The notes beneath the pieces are model-generated. The model made no database searches, was not told the origin of the DNA, and saw only the letters and a program-made list of their open reading frames with translations. Below are positions 1 through 11,903 of a DNA stretch of 64,000 nucleotides, piece after piece. The stretch is from Coprinus comatus (taxonomy: Eukaryota > Basidiomycota > Agaricomycetes > Agaricales > Agaricaceae): assembly GCA_034638255.1 (NCBI GenBank), contig JAWPGT010000008.1, positions 948,910 to 1,012,909 on the forward strand. Reading direction: 5' to 3'. Position numbers and translations under genes: made by a program. How positions within the stretch are numbered: position 1 is the first letter of the stretch; each line of letters starts with the position of its first letter.

Positions 1-417
1 ACTACATTGTTTACTCCTTCATATTCCCAACTTCAAGCTTCATTCTCAGCCCCAGTAGCAAAAAGCACTCATCTAGAGATGCAAACCAGCGTTATGTTAC
101 AAGCACGTTCACATTCACACCCCTCTTTTCGTCCAGGGGCTACTCAAACCTGTGTATATCGACACGTATCACACACACTCACACTCTCATGCACAAGTAC
201 CAAGTTAAAAGCTCAGTTTCAAAGAGAATCAAACCTATCACTACAATCGACGGGGTTATTCAACAACCCAAGGCACTCTATGGTGCCCAGAAGCAAAAGT
301 TTCGCTATAATTCTGCCACAGCGTATAAACAACACCTCTCCAATGGTATGTTGTCTTAGATTTATCATATCTCTTTTCTTATACTCGATCTAAAGCAAAT
401 GTAACATCAAGTGAAGA

Positions 418-3400
418 GAGTACAACAATGGGTGGGAGGACACCGATGACACCATCATCCCGTTGATTTTGATCTCAACACGATTATTACTGGACAGAGT
501 GAGCTTGTTTCAAGTCAGTCTGGAGTTGAAATCCTCGAGTTATTAGCGGAGGGTCTGCAAAAGGAGAGGTTAGTAGTCCTTTTTCAAAGTTGACCTTGAA
601 ATACTCAAGCTTCTCCAGGACACCAAGGGATACACGAAACAGAAGAGAGCGAGTACAAAAGCGCAATGAAGGTTTTGCAACCCAACTGGATGATATGGTG
701 GACGTTTACCTACGCTGGTCTTCTACCACTGTTTCCAAAGGATTCTGGGATATTAAGATTAAAATGGAAGGAGAAGTGCAAAGTTACTACACAATTGAAG
801 TGGTGGACCTGTTTGGTGAGTGTAGTATTTTATTTTTACCTTGTGCAGGTACTAACTTGTCTCTCCGATGTAGGGGATGTACAAATGGATGTTCCATTTG
901 TGGAAGGCGATAAAGGGATCGCTGCTGCACTGGTTAAGCATGGACTAATCCCATGCGCTCCCTACACTCCCCATCTTGCAATAACTATACGTACTCTGGA
1001 AATCTTTCGCTTACTTTGGCTAAGCTGCCCTTGATTGGCGATTCAGAACTATGTTGAGATGCTGTGTTTCGTATATAAGGTCTGTTTTTCCCCTTAGAAA
1101 CAATCCACAATGATTATAATCTATATCATTGGCTTTTCCAGGTACCCTATCGGCCACACCTCAGCAAACAGCTATCTATATGTCACGACCTCTACCTCAT
1201 GATCCTTGAGAAGGTCGAAGATCGTGTCAATGTTGCACTTGGACGAGACGAACCATTATGGAGGCCCAAAAATGCCTGTGCTGCTTGTAATTACCCTCTT
1301 GAGGATGAACCAGAGCTGAAATTTCGAATGTTAATGACGATGGATGGAAACAATGCGTTGAAACACATACCCAAACTCCAAAATTCCACGGAATACACTG
1401 AAGACAATAATGGTGCTGTGGAGGCAGTGCAAGAAGTAAGCGACCTGCCAGATTCTCGAGTGGTTACCGCTGGTGATTACTATGTGCCGCGTGAAGATGT
1501 TGAAAAGTGGGTAGAGGACTTGAAGAAAGAGAAGGTAAGTTTGTTTTATTGATAATGATTGATTGTGATATCGATCTTAACTAAGACTTGAGCAGTCCTC
1601 CAACCATAAACGGAAACGTCCTAAGGCACCAGAAGACTATGAACAGGAAGCTGCCAGTGATACGGAGGTACGTTTACATTCACATTTTTGTATATTTATT
1701 ATTGCTTTACACTTTAATGTGATTCACTACTACAGTCAAAGGAAGATGATACTCCTTGTTCCGATCGCTGGAAGAATATGTCGTCAGAACGCACAGGGAA
1801 GACTTGGAGTATTTTTGATGAAACAGGAATTTTTGTTGCCCTTTGTTGACATGGGACTGTATTAGCCTTGGCTGACATGGTAAAGTCTGGCGAAGGGTGA
1901 GTATTGTACCCAAACGGACACGCTACTAGTATTAATTTTTTCCTTACCTTATAGGTCACAATATGCATTGGCAATTGTGGAGCGTTTACTCAATGTTTAC
2001 GGGCATAGGTTAGGAGTTGGATATGATATTGGGTGTCGCTTCAAGAAAACTCTTGCTCGTAGTGGCCTTGGTCCTCAGGCCAAGAAACTCGCATATACTT
2101 CACTCATGGGCTCCTTTCATGGTCATGCACACAATCGCCTTTGCCAGCTTGACTATCTGGCTACATATGTCGAGGGTATGGGTCTCAGTGACCTCGAAGG
2201 TGCCGAGCGACTCTTCTCTAGGTCTAACGGCCTGGCAGCTTCCACCCGACATGCAAGTGTCTTTCATAGGCAACAACGCATCGTCCATTATCTCCAACAT
2301 CTCAATGAAACCGATACTTATCAAAGTCTTGGTAAGCTTTTCAATCTTCTAAAAGTCACTAGTTGATTATGTTCTAAAGGTAAAATATTGGTTACCAACT
2401 ATACCCATGCTTTGAAGAACCTAGAACACAGACCTGCATTTGAAAAAGCAAAGGAAGCACTCGAGAATGAAGAAATAAGTGTAGATTTTTGCCAGTGGCT
2501 TGACAAGGAGAAAGAGTATCTCAAAAATCTGTTAAAGGAGCCGACTGAGGACACATACGAAATCGAATATGTAGAGCGGCTAAAGAGTTTGCATACAGTC
2601 AAGTAAGTAACTAAATGTTCATGTTATACATGTATCTCAAACGTTTTCAAGGAAAAGTCTAGCGACCTCAGAAAAGTGGTATGTCGAAACCCCGGTTTGC
2701 ATGTCAGCAGGAGCAACCGGAAAGCTTGAGAGGGAACGACGGCATTTGAAAGAAACAGAAGCAATGGAATTGAAACGGATCCATGAACTTGAGGTGAAGC
2801 TAGGTATCACACATACATGGGTGGAAGGAAGTGATGAATGGACCAAAGTTGAGGACAAACTTGTACACCGTGAGTACCGCTTGAGCTTGGATAAGCTGGA
2901 AAGATTGGTAGTTCAAAGAATGTTTGAACTAGGGAAGATAAACCGGTCTGGTTCTGGTGAGTGTTTTATATTTTTGTCAACAAATTGACAGTTTGTAATT
3001 ATTGCTGGCTGCAGGGTATGACTTGCGACAGCATATTGCAAAGGCTCTCCAAAAACGATGCCAGGCCATCCGTTCAGCTCTTGACCAGTACAACGTAGCG
3101 GCAAAACGTCTTACTCCTCCACGCGACTCATTGAGATGGGAACAAGTAGTTGAATATGTGTTTCTTTCAGAGTTTGATCTCCTTGCTAATTCGCGAGAGG
3201 ACATCAGGGAGAAAGCCTGGGCTCGCCCTGCTGCTCGTGCTCTTATGGATCAGCATTTTAAAATGTTGCGAGCACAGGAAGAGATTGAACGACTGGAGGT
3301 CGAAATTCCTCGACTGATAACATTCATGCATGACGAAGAATCTTTCCTTGTGGAAATGGAAAAACATTACCAGGCCTCTGACCCAGATATTTCTCATCAA

Positions 3401-3709
3401 ATCCATCTCCGACGGCTTCACTTTGAATTGGCAAATAAACAACACAGGATCTCGTTACAGAAATTTGTCATGAAACATAATCTTGACATGTCTTGGTTGT
3501 CACCAAAACGAGCAATTAATCACATTGCTGGTATGAAGCAATCTCTCATGACGTCATCAAGCTTTCCGATTAATAACGACATGGAGGCTGAGAACGCTCT
3601 GAATGCCGAGTTAGAAGCAGAAGAAGAGGATGACAGGGAAGAACGGTTATTACAAGAAGATTTAGAATTTGTTGTCTCCGCCTCCCACCCCAGTCTAAGT
3701 TACTCTTGA
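418..3709 (+). pseudogene. KDZ-family DNA transposase, inactivated
   Basis: This is a Kyakuja-Dileera-Zisupton (KDZ) transposase, a class of DNA transposon common in mushrooms. Family hallmarks in order are an N-terminal GWEDTDD stretch (about 433), a CxxC-containing segment CAACNYPL (about 1280), TMDGNN (about 1341), YDIGCRFKK (about 2022), GSFHGHAHN (about 2110) and LEGAERLFSRSN (about 2195). The D/D/E set expected for catalysis lies in the TMDGN, YDIGC and LEGAER motifs. The C-terminal part is helical and charged, ending EEEDDREERLLQ. The reading is broken: TGA codons at 1032-1034 and 1847-1849 stand where Arg is expected, and the N-terminal frame shifts near 460-470. Several short introns interrupt the rest. 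Without repair it cannot make transposase. Terminal inverted repeats were not identified, and the 5' limit is uncertain. Confidence 0.88.
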
Positions 3710-5945
3710 TTTATTTATTTTTGCATGTTTTTCCAGTCAGGTTCCTGGTTAGTACACCATCGGGATTCAAGTGTGTAATCGAATAAATATTTCCTTTGTT
3801 TCTTGTCATCTGTGAACCACGTGTAGAACACGATGCTGATCTGTGTACAAAATTTTACATGAGGCAGTATTGGTGTCGTATTACGGACTTTACAGTGTCA
3901 TGATCCACAAATTACAATAACATAGGCTACTCCGAGGGAATTAGGTGTAAAGTATGGCTAATATAATCGGATTCTCAATGTCTGGCTGTCAGTGGTTACC
4001 AACTTCCCTATCTTGTACACAATATCCCCAGATCTGGCAGTAGTACAAGTCACGTATTAACCAACCTACAAGCTGATAAGTAGGCCTTGTGCTCACTGCT
4101 TGTGGCCAGCAACATGGCAGCTGCCGCCGGCCAGTGACTATGTCTGCCATCTAATATTCAACATTCACCAAACATAAAATTTAAGTCTGTACTAGGATTG
4201 AAACCACTAAGCGAGCACTGTACACTACCCAACCACACCCGTGTCAATTTAAGCATGTGGCATGTCCACGGACTTCTTGCTTGTCAAGTTCCAACAACTC
4301 ATTAAATTAATGACATGAACTTCGGTGTGAATCAAGTAACTGGGCACGCCGCACTATTGACTCACGACAATGTCTATTAATCTTTAGAAAGTGGTCATGA
4401 GATAGTACCTCGTCTGTCATCCAGTAAGGAACCAGTGAAGTTTTAGGTGAACCATTCTGGCATCCTTGAACATTGGCATACTTAGAGTATATTGTCCTCA
4501 AGTGAACGGCGGCCTTGATTCACCTGGGAACATTAGGTGAAGCTGACAGTAGACGCCGCTGACCATGACGGCTTCTTATTCCTGGCATACTGGATGATGG
4601 AAAAAGAAGCCGTAAGGATTCACCAATGTAAAAAATCAAGTTGTCCTCGGATAACAGGGTGTAACGGGGAATCGGGATGTCGAAATTGAGCCTGGTAACG
4701 GCTTCGGAACTTCCTGCAGCCGTTACTGGGGTACAACGGGAATTTTCTCCCTATCGACCATCAACATTCCAACCGGAGGCTGTCATAGGTGACCGGCGCT
4801 GACCAGCAGCTTGAGAGCAAGGGTATGTGGGTTTTCGGGGTCCCTCAAGCTTCGACAAAAGGTTGAAGTTGTAATGTTTGATTAAGTTGTTGAAAAAGAG
4901 ACAAAATCAAGAGCCAGATGCCCCTGAAACTAATCGTCTATTGACTTCATTTACATCATCACATGTATTATTGACAAAAAAAACAGAACTTGGATGAATG
5001 ATTTTTTTTTAAACAAAAGAATGTTTTAAACATATAAATCAATGATGGGCCATGGCGGAGCCCAGTTGATGAGTCGGCCATGTCTCTTTAGGCTTGCGAG
5101 TCACAGTAACTACATGATACCAAAAAGAAATCAACATTAAACTGAAAAAAAAAACAAATAGTAATGAAAACATAAACATACTATATAATTAAAAAACAAC
5201 TGAATATGAAGAATAATACATATGAAGATGACAGGCATTGACGCCGGACAGCAAGACTAAAATAAAACAATGATCACACGAGTTTGATCACACAAATGAT
5301 CGAAAAACACACGTGATACACTTAACATTTCATGGCGGGCTTGCAAAAGTGCAAGAGGGAAATATTGCAAGTCCTTGGTGATATCCCAGGTCTTTCGAAA
5401 GTCCACAAAACCGCCGATTTTGCCTCATTTACGACCTGTTGGTTCCCAGAACCAACCGGCTTTATTGATTGTTCCTGTGCTTTGCCATAATATCATTGTT
5501 TTCAATGCTTCAGTTGTGTTACAAATAATTACCTACAGCCAGCCTACAGCGTACTCATAATTCCCTTCGGTACTGATTACAATCTACCCCATATCTACTC
5601 CAATTATTCATGGAATGGATGTTCTCACTGTTAAGCATGCCTGCAGGTGCCATGAGACCAACGTCAATTCGTCAACTGCGCTTTTCACTGATAATCATCA
5701 CTGAGTTTTTTTTGTTGACATTTTTCAATGATTGGAAAAGGGCTGCCAACCCCTCGATATATGCATCAAAATCAATCAGGTAACTATACCGTACCAGTGT
5801 GGGAGATCTCGGGGGGTTCCATTGATATAGTAATCTCGCCTTTGGGTTGCATTGAAAATTCCAGGGTACTCGCACGAAAACTACGATACTACTACTAGGC
5901 GTAACGAAAAAAAAATAAAATTCAAAGATCACCTAGTAGCATCCA
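3710..5945. other. Gene-free interval
   Basis: About 2.2 kb with no reading frame longer than about 65 codons that looks coding. It has A-tracts around 4975-5010 and 5145-5165. The part next to the KDZ transposase may include the element's own 3' flank, but I could not delimit it. Confidence 0.5.
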
Positions 5946-6670
5946 TTATGGTAAATCCAATACACCAAGAGTCCTCGTAAATCCAATACCAAACAAAGCA
6001 TCAACTTCATTTCTTAAACTATGCAGGATTTTTGTGAGTAACGAACATAAAAAAGAAAACAATTTGAATAGGCTGACAACTTACCCACTAGTAAGAAGAA
6101 TCAATAATCCCTCTACACTCAAAACTAAATCTTGGAGAAATTTTGCCATATTCTGATCAACATCTGGGAACAAGGGAGAAAGTGTGTCCTTAACGTTGTT
6201 GGTGTTACTGAATGTATCTACTATGTCCTATTAAATATTTCAAAAAAACAAAATCAAGCGATAAGTTCTTCTTTCACAGTACTAGTTTAGGAGAGTGGGT
6301 TATACTACTTACAGTGATAATAGTAGTCACTGTTCCGGCGACTTCTTCGGGAGACAAATCACTTGAGGTTATTTCGGATTGAGAGGGATCGATCATTGAA
6401 TCAGCTGCAACTAGACCCCTGTTCAATTCATCGAACATAGGGGTAAATGCTTGTCGAGCGGTATCATTTCCTGCCATTTGCTCAGCTGTTTCCTCTAAAA
6501 AAGATAATTATATCGGCTGAGAGGTAAACATGAACGGATTGTGCATCTGTGGTTGATTTCAGAGTAGATAAGGTGTTAGAGATTGGATTGGATTGTCTGG
6601 GAAGAGAGAGACCAGTCACTGCGTTAGTGTAAAGAGTGAATGAAGTAAGGAGAACACGAGAGAACAACAT
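5946..6670 (-). CDS. Small secreted protein, HsbA-like (tentative)
   Basis: A four-exon gene of about 176 residues that no single open frame shows. Exons are 6670-6530, about 6492-6313, 6227-6085 and 6012-5946; the phases agree at every junction (0, 0, then 2) and all use GT-AG, which supports the model. The first acceptor has two neighbouring AGs and the second keeps the frame. The N-terminus MLFSRVLLTSFTLYTN looks like a signal peptide. The mature protein has no obvious cysteines and consists of amphipathic, Ala/Leu/Thr/Ser-rich helices, including FDELNRGLVAADSM and FLQDLVLSVEGLLILLTSG. Size and helix pattern resemble fungal hydrophobic surface-binding (HsbA) proteins, which coat hydrophobic substrates; that assignment rests on resemblance only. 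It stands alone between gene-free stretches. Confidence 0.6.
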
Positions 6671-8136
6671 CGCGAAACTTGGGAGCTTGGGAGATGAATC
6701 AACTTTTCATTTTCACCTGACTTTTTATACTGTGAAATAAATAATAATATCGGACAACTCTTCCCTTAACTTTCACTAACCTACATATGATAGTTCATGG
6801 CTATGCAAGGTGGATTTACTTGTTCTGTTTAACGTAAAGTATGACCTAATGTCTTTTGTTCTAGGACACCCCACCTGAGTATTTCAGAACATACAAAGCA
6901 ATGTATATTATTGGTGACTCCATTAACGAGTGGTTGTGGATCTTTGAAGACCCGCGCAATAGTACATCCAGTGGGTTAAACATTAATCTTGGCGTAGAAG
7001 AGGCACACGGCCTGTGATAGAAGATTATTAATAGTGCACTGCGCTCCACATAGAAATTCAAATGTTCGCACACATTTGCTTCGACCGCGTCTCGGCAGAT
7101 GATAATCGAAATATCACAGCTCCACCAATCCCATTAATGGCATTGAACTAACTGACATTGCCATATAAATGACGAACCAATTGAGGTTGAGAAGAAAGGT
7201 ACAAATTTTATAGCAAAGCTCAGTTAAATGTGCCACCTCCACTGGATTTATCGCCGCATAGTTACTACCTAATGATGAAAAGAGAGACCTTAGAATAAAT
7301 CCCCCAGTGGAGATGAAAAGGAAAACTCGTTTTTGTGTCGACGATTACATAATGAACTACCAGCCTATAAAATATTAGCCTCATAGATCATTCCCACGCC
7401 TCGCAGAAAAGCCTCATGCGGAGACTTAAACAACTTCATCCACCTTGTTTCCTCCCACTTGCCACTTGCTCCCTTTTCTACCCCTTCTCCACCCCATAAC
7501 CTGATTTTCCCTGCCTCCATAAACTGTTTACATGACTATACTCTTATCTTTTGGCTTATGTGCATTGTGAAGAACCACTGGGCAGAGTGAATGCGAGAGC
7601 GTAGTCCTCACGAAGCTGGATCTCTGCCCTATAGTCTATATCCATTGGCGACAACACTTAACTTGTATTGGAATACTCGAAGGTTCTACATGCTGCTCTG
7701 ACATCAATAAGCCGTTTTCGCTGTACACGGGCATGTTTCGATTACTATGGGACAACATTACTTTCTGGCTCTCTCACGCACTAGTGCTTGCCTCTTCATC
7801 TTTGTTGTATTGCTCATCAGAACTGTCTGGCGCACGGACCACTACATTTCACATGCCGTTGAAGTCGTATGGCTTTTGGCTCGGGACCTGGCTCGGGGAA
7901 CGTTGCCGATTGGTTCGTGAAACAAATTCTTTATCGCCTGTGTGGACACAACCCAAAACCTAAACCCATGAGGCTGGACTTGGGATGCTAGGCTAGCATA
8001 TGGATTTTTTCCAATTGGTTTAATTAGTGCACGTGTTGTTTACGTCTATTTTTCCATTATCAACCGTGGTTTCAGCAGCAGTCAAGTTCTCATTTAGATT
8101 GTGTTCACTACTCCTGCAAGCCCTCTCAAATCGATC
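6671..8136. other. Mostly gene-free interval
   Basis: Apart from the 57-codon frame at 7747-7920, listed separately, nothing here is convincingly coding. It includes the promoter side of the HsbA-like gene (left) and of the copper transporter (right). A pyrimidine-rich tract at about 7435-7500 resembles a fungal promoter. Confidence 0.4.
7747..7920 (+). CDS. Possible 57-residue membrane peptide
   Basis: ATG at 7747 opens a frame with one strong hydrophobic helix (CLFIFVVLLI) followed by an amphipathic segment (HAVEVVWLLARDLARG) and a TGA stop at 7918-7920. It lies 216 bp upstream of the copper transporter on the same strand. The helix followed by a WRTDHYISHAVE stretch looks more protein-like than the overlapping frames, but I recognise no family. 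It may be an exon remnant or chance. Confidence 0.27.
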   Translation: MGQHYFLALSRTSACLFIFVVLLIRTVWRTDHYISHAVEVVWLLARDLARGTLPIGS

Positions 8137-8813
8137 ATGCAAGCCTCGACACAGCAAATGTTACTATGTCTCACATCTTTGACTGTCGTACTGGCCCAAC
8201 ATTCTGGTCATGATAGCGCAGATACGACACTCGTCCAAGGACACATGGTTCCGTATTTGCATTTCCAGGGTGGGGATACTTTGTGGTTTGAAGGATGGGT
8301 TCCGCAGAGCAAAGGGGCTATTGCTGGAACTTGTATAGGTCTTTTCCTTCTAGCAATATTTGATCGATGGTTAGGCGCAATGAGGGCAGTCGCAGAAACA
8401 TACTGGAATAAACGGTATGCTCCTGCTATCCGTTGTATCAAACGTCTATTAATCAACCTTTTCTAGCGCACAGATAGAGCTAACGAATAAACTCAACGCA
8501 AAATCGAAAGCAAGCAAACAAAGTGATTCCTCGGCACTCATAAGACTTGTCACGCTACGCACAATCCCGCCGTTCATCCCTTCCCACGACATTACGCGAG
8601 GAATTCTGTATGGGGCTCAAACTCTTCTAGGCTTTGCCTTTATGCTTGCAGTGATGTGAGCTCGGTTGCGCTGTTAGTTGTCTAACTGGTTTCTGATCTG
8701 TTACATATGTTAGGACCTTTCATGCCGGGATAATCATCTCAATTGTCGTAGGAATGGGTGTTGGGGAGATGTTCTTCGGGAGGTACAGTGCCGGAAGAGC
8801 GTCGTCTCATTAA
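8137..8813 (+). CDS. Ctr-family copper transporter
   Basis: A high-affinity copper importer of the Ctr family; these form trimeric pores that pass Cu(I) across the plasma or vacuolar membrane. Three exons (8137-8414, 8467-8655, 8714-8813) join in phase. The N-terminus carries a signal-like hydrophobic stretch, then a His-containing segment (HSGHDSADTT). The conserved block MVPYLHFQGGDTLWFEGW precedes TM1 (GAIAGTCIGLFLLAIFDRW). TM2 ends FAFMLAVMTFHAG, giving the family's MxxxM motif (here MLAVM), and TM3 contains the GxxxG packing motif (GMGVGEMFFGRY). About 188 residues is a normal length. ATG 8137 is the first ATG before the signal-like segment. A ferric reductase follows 277 bp downstream on the same strand; such enzymes also supply Cu(I) for Ctr uptake. 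Confidence 0.9.
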
Positions 8814-9090
8814 CTGCAGTGTATTATACCACCGATATCTAATCTATTTAACCTCGAACGTCGTGGTAGTCAATGTGCACTGCGTCACCGCCCAGAGCAA
8901 GACCTAGAGGAATAATGCCGATATTTCCGCGCAGTGCATCAAGCCGAGACAAAAAGTTTTTCTTCACACAGTCATCACGTGGTGAGATTGTTTTACTGTT
9001 TTTGTAACGGTCTTAATTGCCATTTGGTAGGTATCTAAGTGTTAAAGTGACATAGTACCGTATACATACACACCCTCTTCCTCCCCCATT

Positions 9091-11537
9091 ATGTCTGGTA
9101 CTGGGGCTCCTCCAATCGTACCGATAGAGTTTAGGCTATACGAGTGAGACAATGTGACACTCTGCTTGAAAGAAATACTCATTATATTATCCTAATAGTT
9201 CTTATGCAGAGGCACCAGAATGGCAACTCAAAGTTTCGATGGTCTGGGTTGCTGCCGTTGGAATCTCGATATTATTCTCTCTTCCTCACCTCGTTCGTTC
9301 AATACGAACAGATCGCGCTTATCGAGACTTCTTGGGCTTGTCTGAGAATGTTGATGAATATCTCAAAGTGTACGATTCAGACCAATCAGTGAATGCCGCG
9401 ATGGCACAGGTGAAGCGTGAAGATTTGAGAAAATATTGGCTAAGAAGAGTACTGAATGCTATTGGATCCGTTGTATTATGGACAATACCCAAATTGGAAC
9501 TTAATGTTGGACAACGTATGTTTCTATATCTCCATTGTGTAAATGAAATTGACATTCTGACCATCATTTTTCTAGTTCTTATAATTATTGGATATCTCCT
9601 CACTATCATTCTATGTGCAGTCTTGAATGTACCTTTAGTTGAAAATTCCAATCGTGCTGGTAAGTCTACCTACTTTTTACTGGATTCAAAATCAACATTC
9701 TAAAATGATCTTTTACACGTAGGTTTTATTGCACTCGCCCAATTCCCAGTGGTATTTTTATTCGCGACTAAAAATTCCATCGTGTCTTTACTTCTGGGTC
9801 CCGGAAATGGCTACGAGAAACTCAACTTCATACATCGCTGGTCAGGGCGCGGAATGTTTATTGCATGTGCTATACATGGTGGCTACTGGATCAAGGACCA
9901 TTTGAAATGGGGTTTTCCTATAATGGGAGAGCAAAAGGAAACATGCGGAGTGGCTGCTCTTGGCTTACTCTGTGTGATTATCATCACATCGTTTAGGCCT
10001 GTCCGAAAAGCCTTCTACGAATTTTTCTATGTGGTTCAGTAAGTGTTCTCTTTTATTGTCTGTGGGCAATGACTGATTTTTTATATATCTCACAGTTTGC
10101 TTGCTTTTGTGGCATTTTATATCACGATTTGCTATCATACCATATATGCGGCTCCTTGGATTATTCCGCCACTAGCGTTCCTCGGCATGGACTTGCTATT
10201 GCGATTCTTTAGAGTCCGTATAAAGGACGCTGTCCTCACTCCAATCACCAACGAAATGACACTGGTACGTTTCTCTCCCTACATACTGTAATCGTTATAG
10301 TTTATTCACCTTTTTTTTCATATAGATTAACATACCATTCTGTACAGGTGGTTGGACTGCGGGACAACATGTTCGACTACGCGTCTTCTTCGATGGTCGT
10401 ATCTTTGAATCTCATCCATTTACGATCTTGAATGCTCCCCCTTCAGTTTCATGCATAAAGGACGCATACGCACCAGGTATCACTCTTGGTGTTCGGGCTG
10501 TTGGAGATTGGTCTAGGGCTCTTAATACTTTCGCTCTCAATAAGGGTTATCTCCAGCCAAAGAATATATCTGACGACAAAGAAATCGATAATGAGGACAC
10601 AGAATGTTGTTCTGAATCGGCTGGGGTTCCTGTACAAGTTATGATCGATGGACCCTATGGTGGTTGTTGTCTTGACCTTGGAGATCATGAGACGGTACTA
10701 CTTTTTTCTGGTGGTGCTGGAGCGACGTTTGCTATTGGTGTTTTGGATGATATTGTTGGAAGATGCGTACGTCTTGGCCGTCCGAATGGTGAAAAGACGC
10801 GGCGAATCGAATTCGCTTGGTGTGTTAAATCCTTTGGTAAGTGTACAACCGGTTCTTGTTTTCCGATATCAAATACAAGTACTAATCCATCCAACTTATT
10901 AGGTTCAATAGACTGGTTCGCTCCAGCTTTAATAGAAATTGCTCATAGGGCAGCCAGCTCATCTCAATCATCCACACCACTTTCACTTCATATCTCGGTT
11001 TACGTTACGTGTCTATGTAATCCCGAAGCGGTACCACCAATCCCGAACTGCGATGTAACTATACTCAGACCGGATATCCATCATATACTACAAGATCTAG
11101 TCAAGCCACCACCTTCCTTTACTGCTTCTTCCTCACATTTGTCACTACCCATCGCTGAGAAGGATTCAACTCCACCATCAACCGCATCGCCGCCCAGAAA
11201 TGTTTCAAATGTTGATGATCAACAGGAAGACGAAATTGTTGTGGTGTCGAAGCAAAGGCCTGGTCACGTAACAACTACACCTATTATTAGAGATCCCAAT
11301 TCTTCTTCGTCTTCGTCAGTGTCAGCGTCAGATATAGAGTCTTCATTTGATGGGTTGGATCCACATGCTTCTAGGAAGTTACCGTGGCTCGGTTATGGTG
11401 GTGGCGTTGCTGTTTGTGCAAGTGGACCAGCTAGTTTGATGAGAGAAGCTATGAATGCAGTTGCCAGGTTGAAAGTTTCCGAACGTGGGAGAGAGATGGG
11501 TGGTGTAGATATTCATACTGAGGTGTTCGCTCTGTAG
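9091..11537 (+). CDS. Ferric/cupric reductase, FRE family
   Basis: A plasma-membrane flavocytochrome that passes electrons from NADPH through FAD and two hemes to extracellular Fe(III) or Cu(II). Several exons are clear: 9091-9143, then 9199 onward. Two heme-binding His pairs with 13 intervening residues are visible: in the helix FIHRWSGRGMFIACAIHGGYW, and in FYVVH...ICYH. The first His of the second pair is created only by splicing across the intron near 10040 (CA|T), which confirms that junction. C-terminal to the membrane part are the FAD-binding HPFTI, the NADPH-binding GPYGG and SGGAGATFAIG, and a C-terminal CASGPASLM block. A Ser/Pro-rich insert of about 80 residues interrupts the NADPH domain. 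The intron at 10837-10902 is 66 nt and in frame, so it leaves no stop if retained. It sits downstream of the Ctr copper transporter, a sensible partner. Confidence 0.9.
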
Positions 11538-11903
11538 AGCCATGTATGGTTATAGTGGGTATTTAGGAAGTGTGGTTCCTTTTTGTTGTTGTTGTGTATG
11601 GTTTGTTATGTATGATATCGTTTTATCTAGTTTGGTGGACATCAATTATCAATATGTCAGTTTTCCTGTATACACTACTATCGTTGATCATGAACCAGGT
11701 ACTTGATAGTGGAATATACTTATACATATATACGACAAAAATATTTAACTAATATTTTATGGGACAATAGTCTGTTTATGGTAAAGCAATGATTTCACAT
11801 CTACAACTTGCTCTTTCTTCTTCATAACCATCAAGGAAGTAAAAACTTCAATGATTCAACTATCTCCTAGACCTCGGAAAGGCGGCAAGGCCTCAAAAGC
11901 CTT
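11538..11903. other. Convergent intergenic region
   Basis: 366 bp between the 3' ends of the ferric reductase (plus) and the seven-helix protein (minus). It is AT-rich with TA-repeat stretches near 11720-11760, as expected for two overlapping 3' ends. No coding signal is seen. Confidence 0.5.

Noticed and set aside
7..393. 128-codon open frame at the window's left edge
   Set aside because: Composition is Ser/His/Thr-rich with no family resemblance, and it could not be joined to the KDZ transposase frame.
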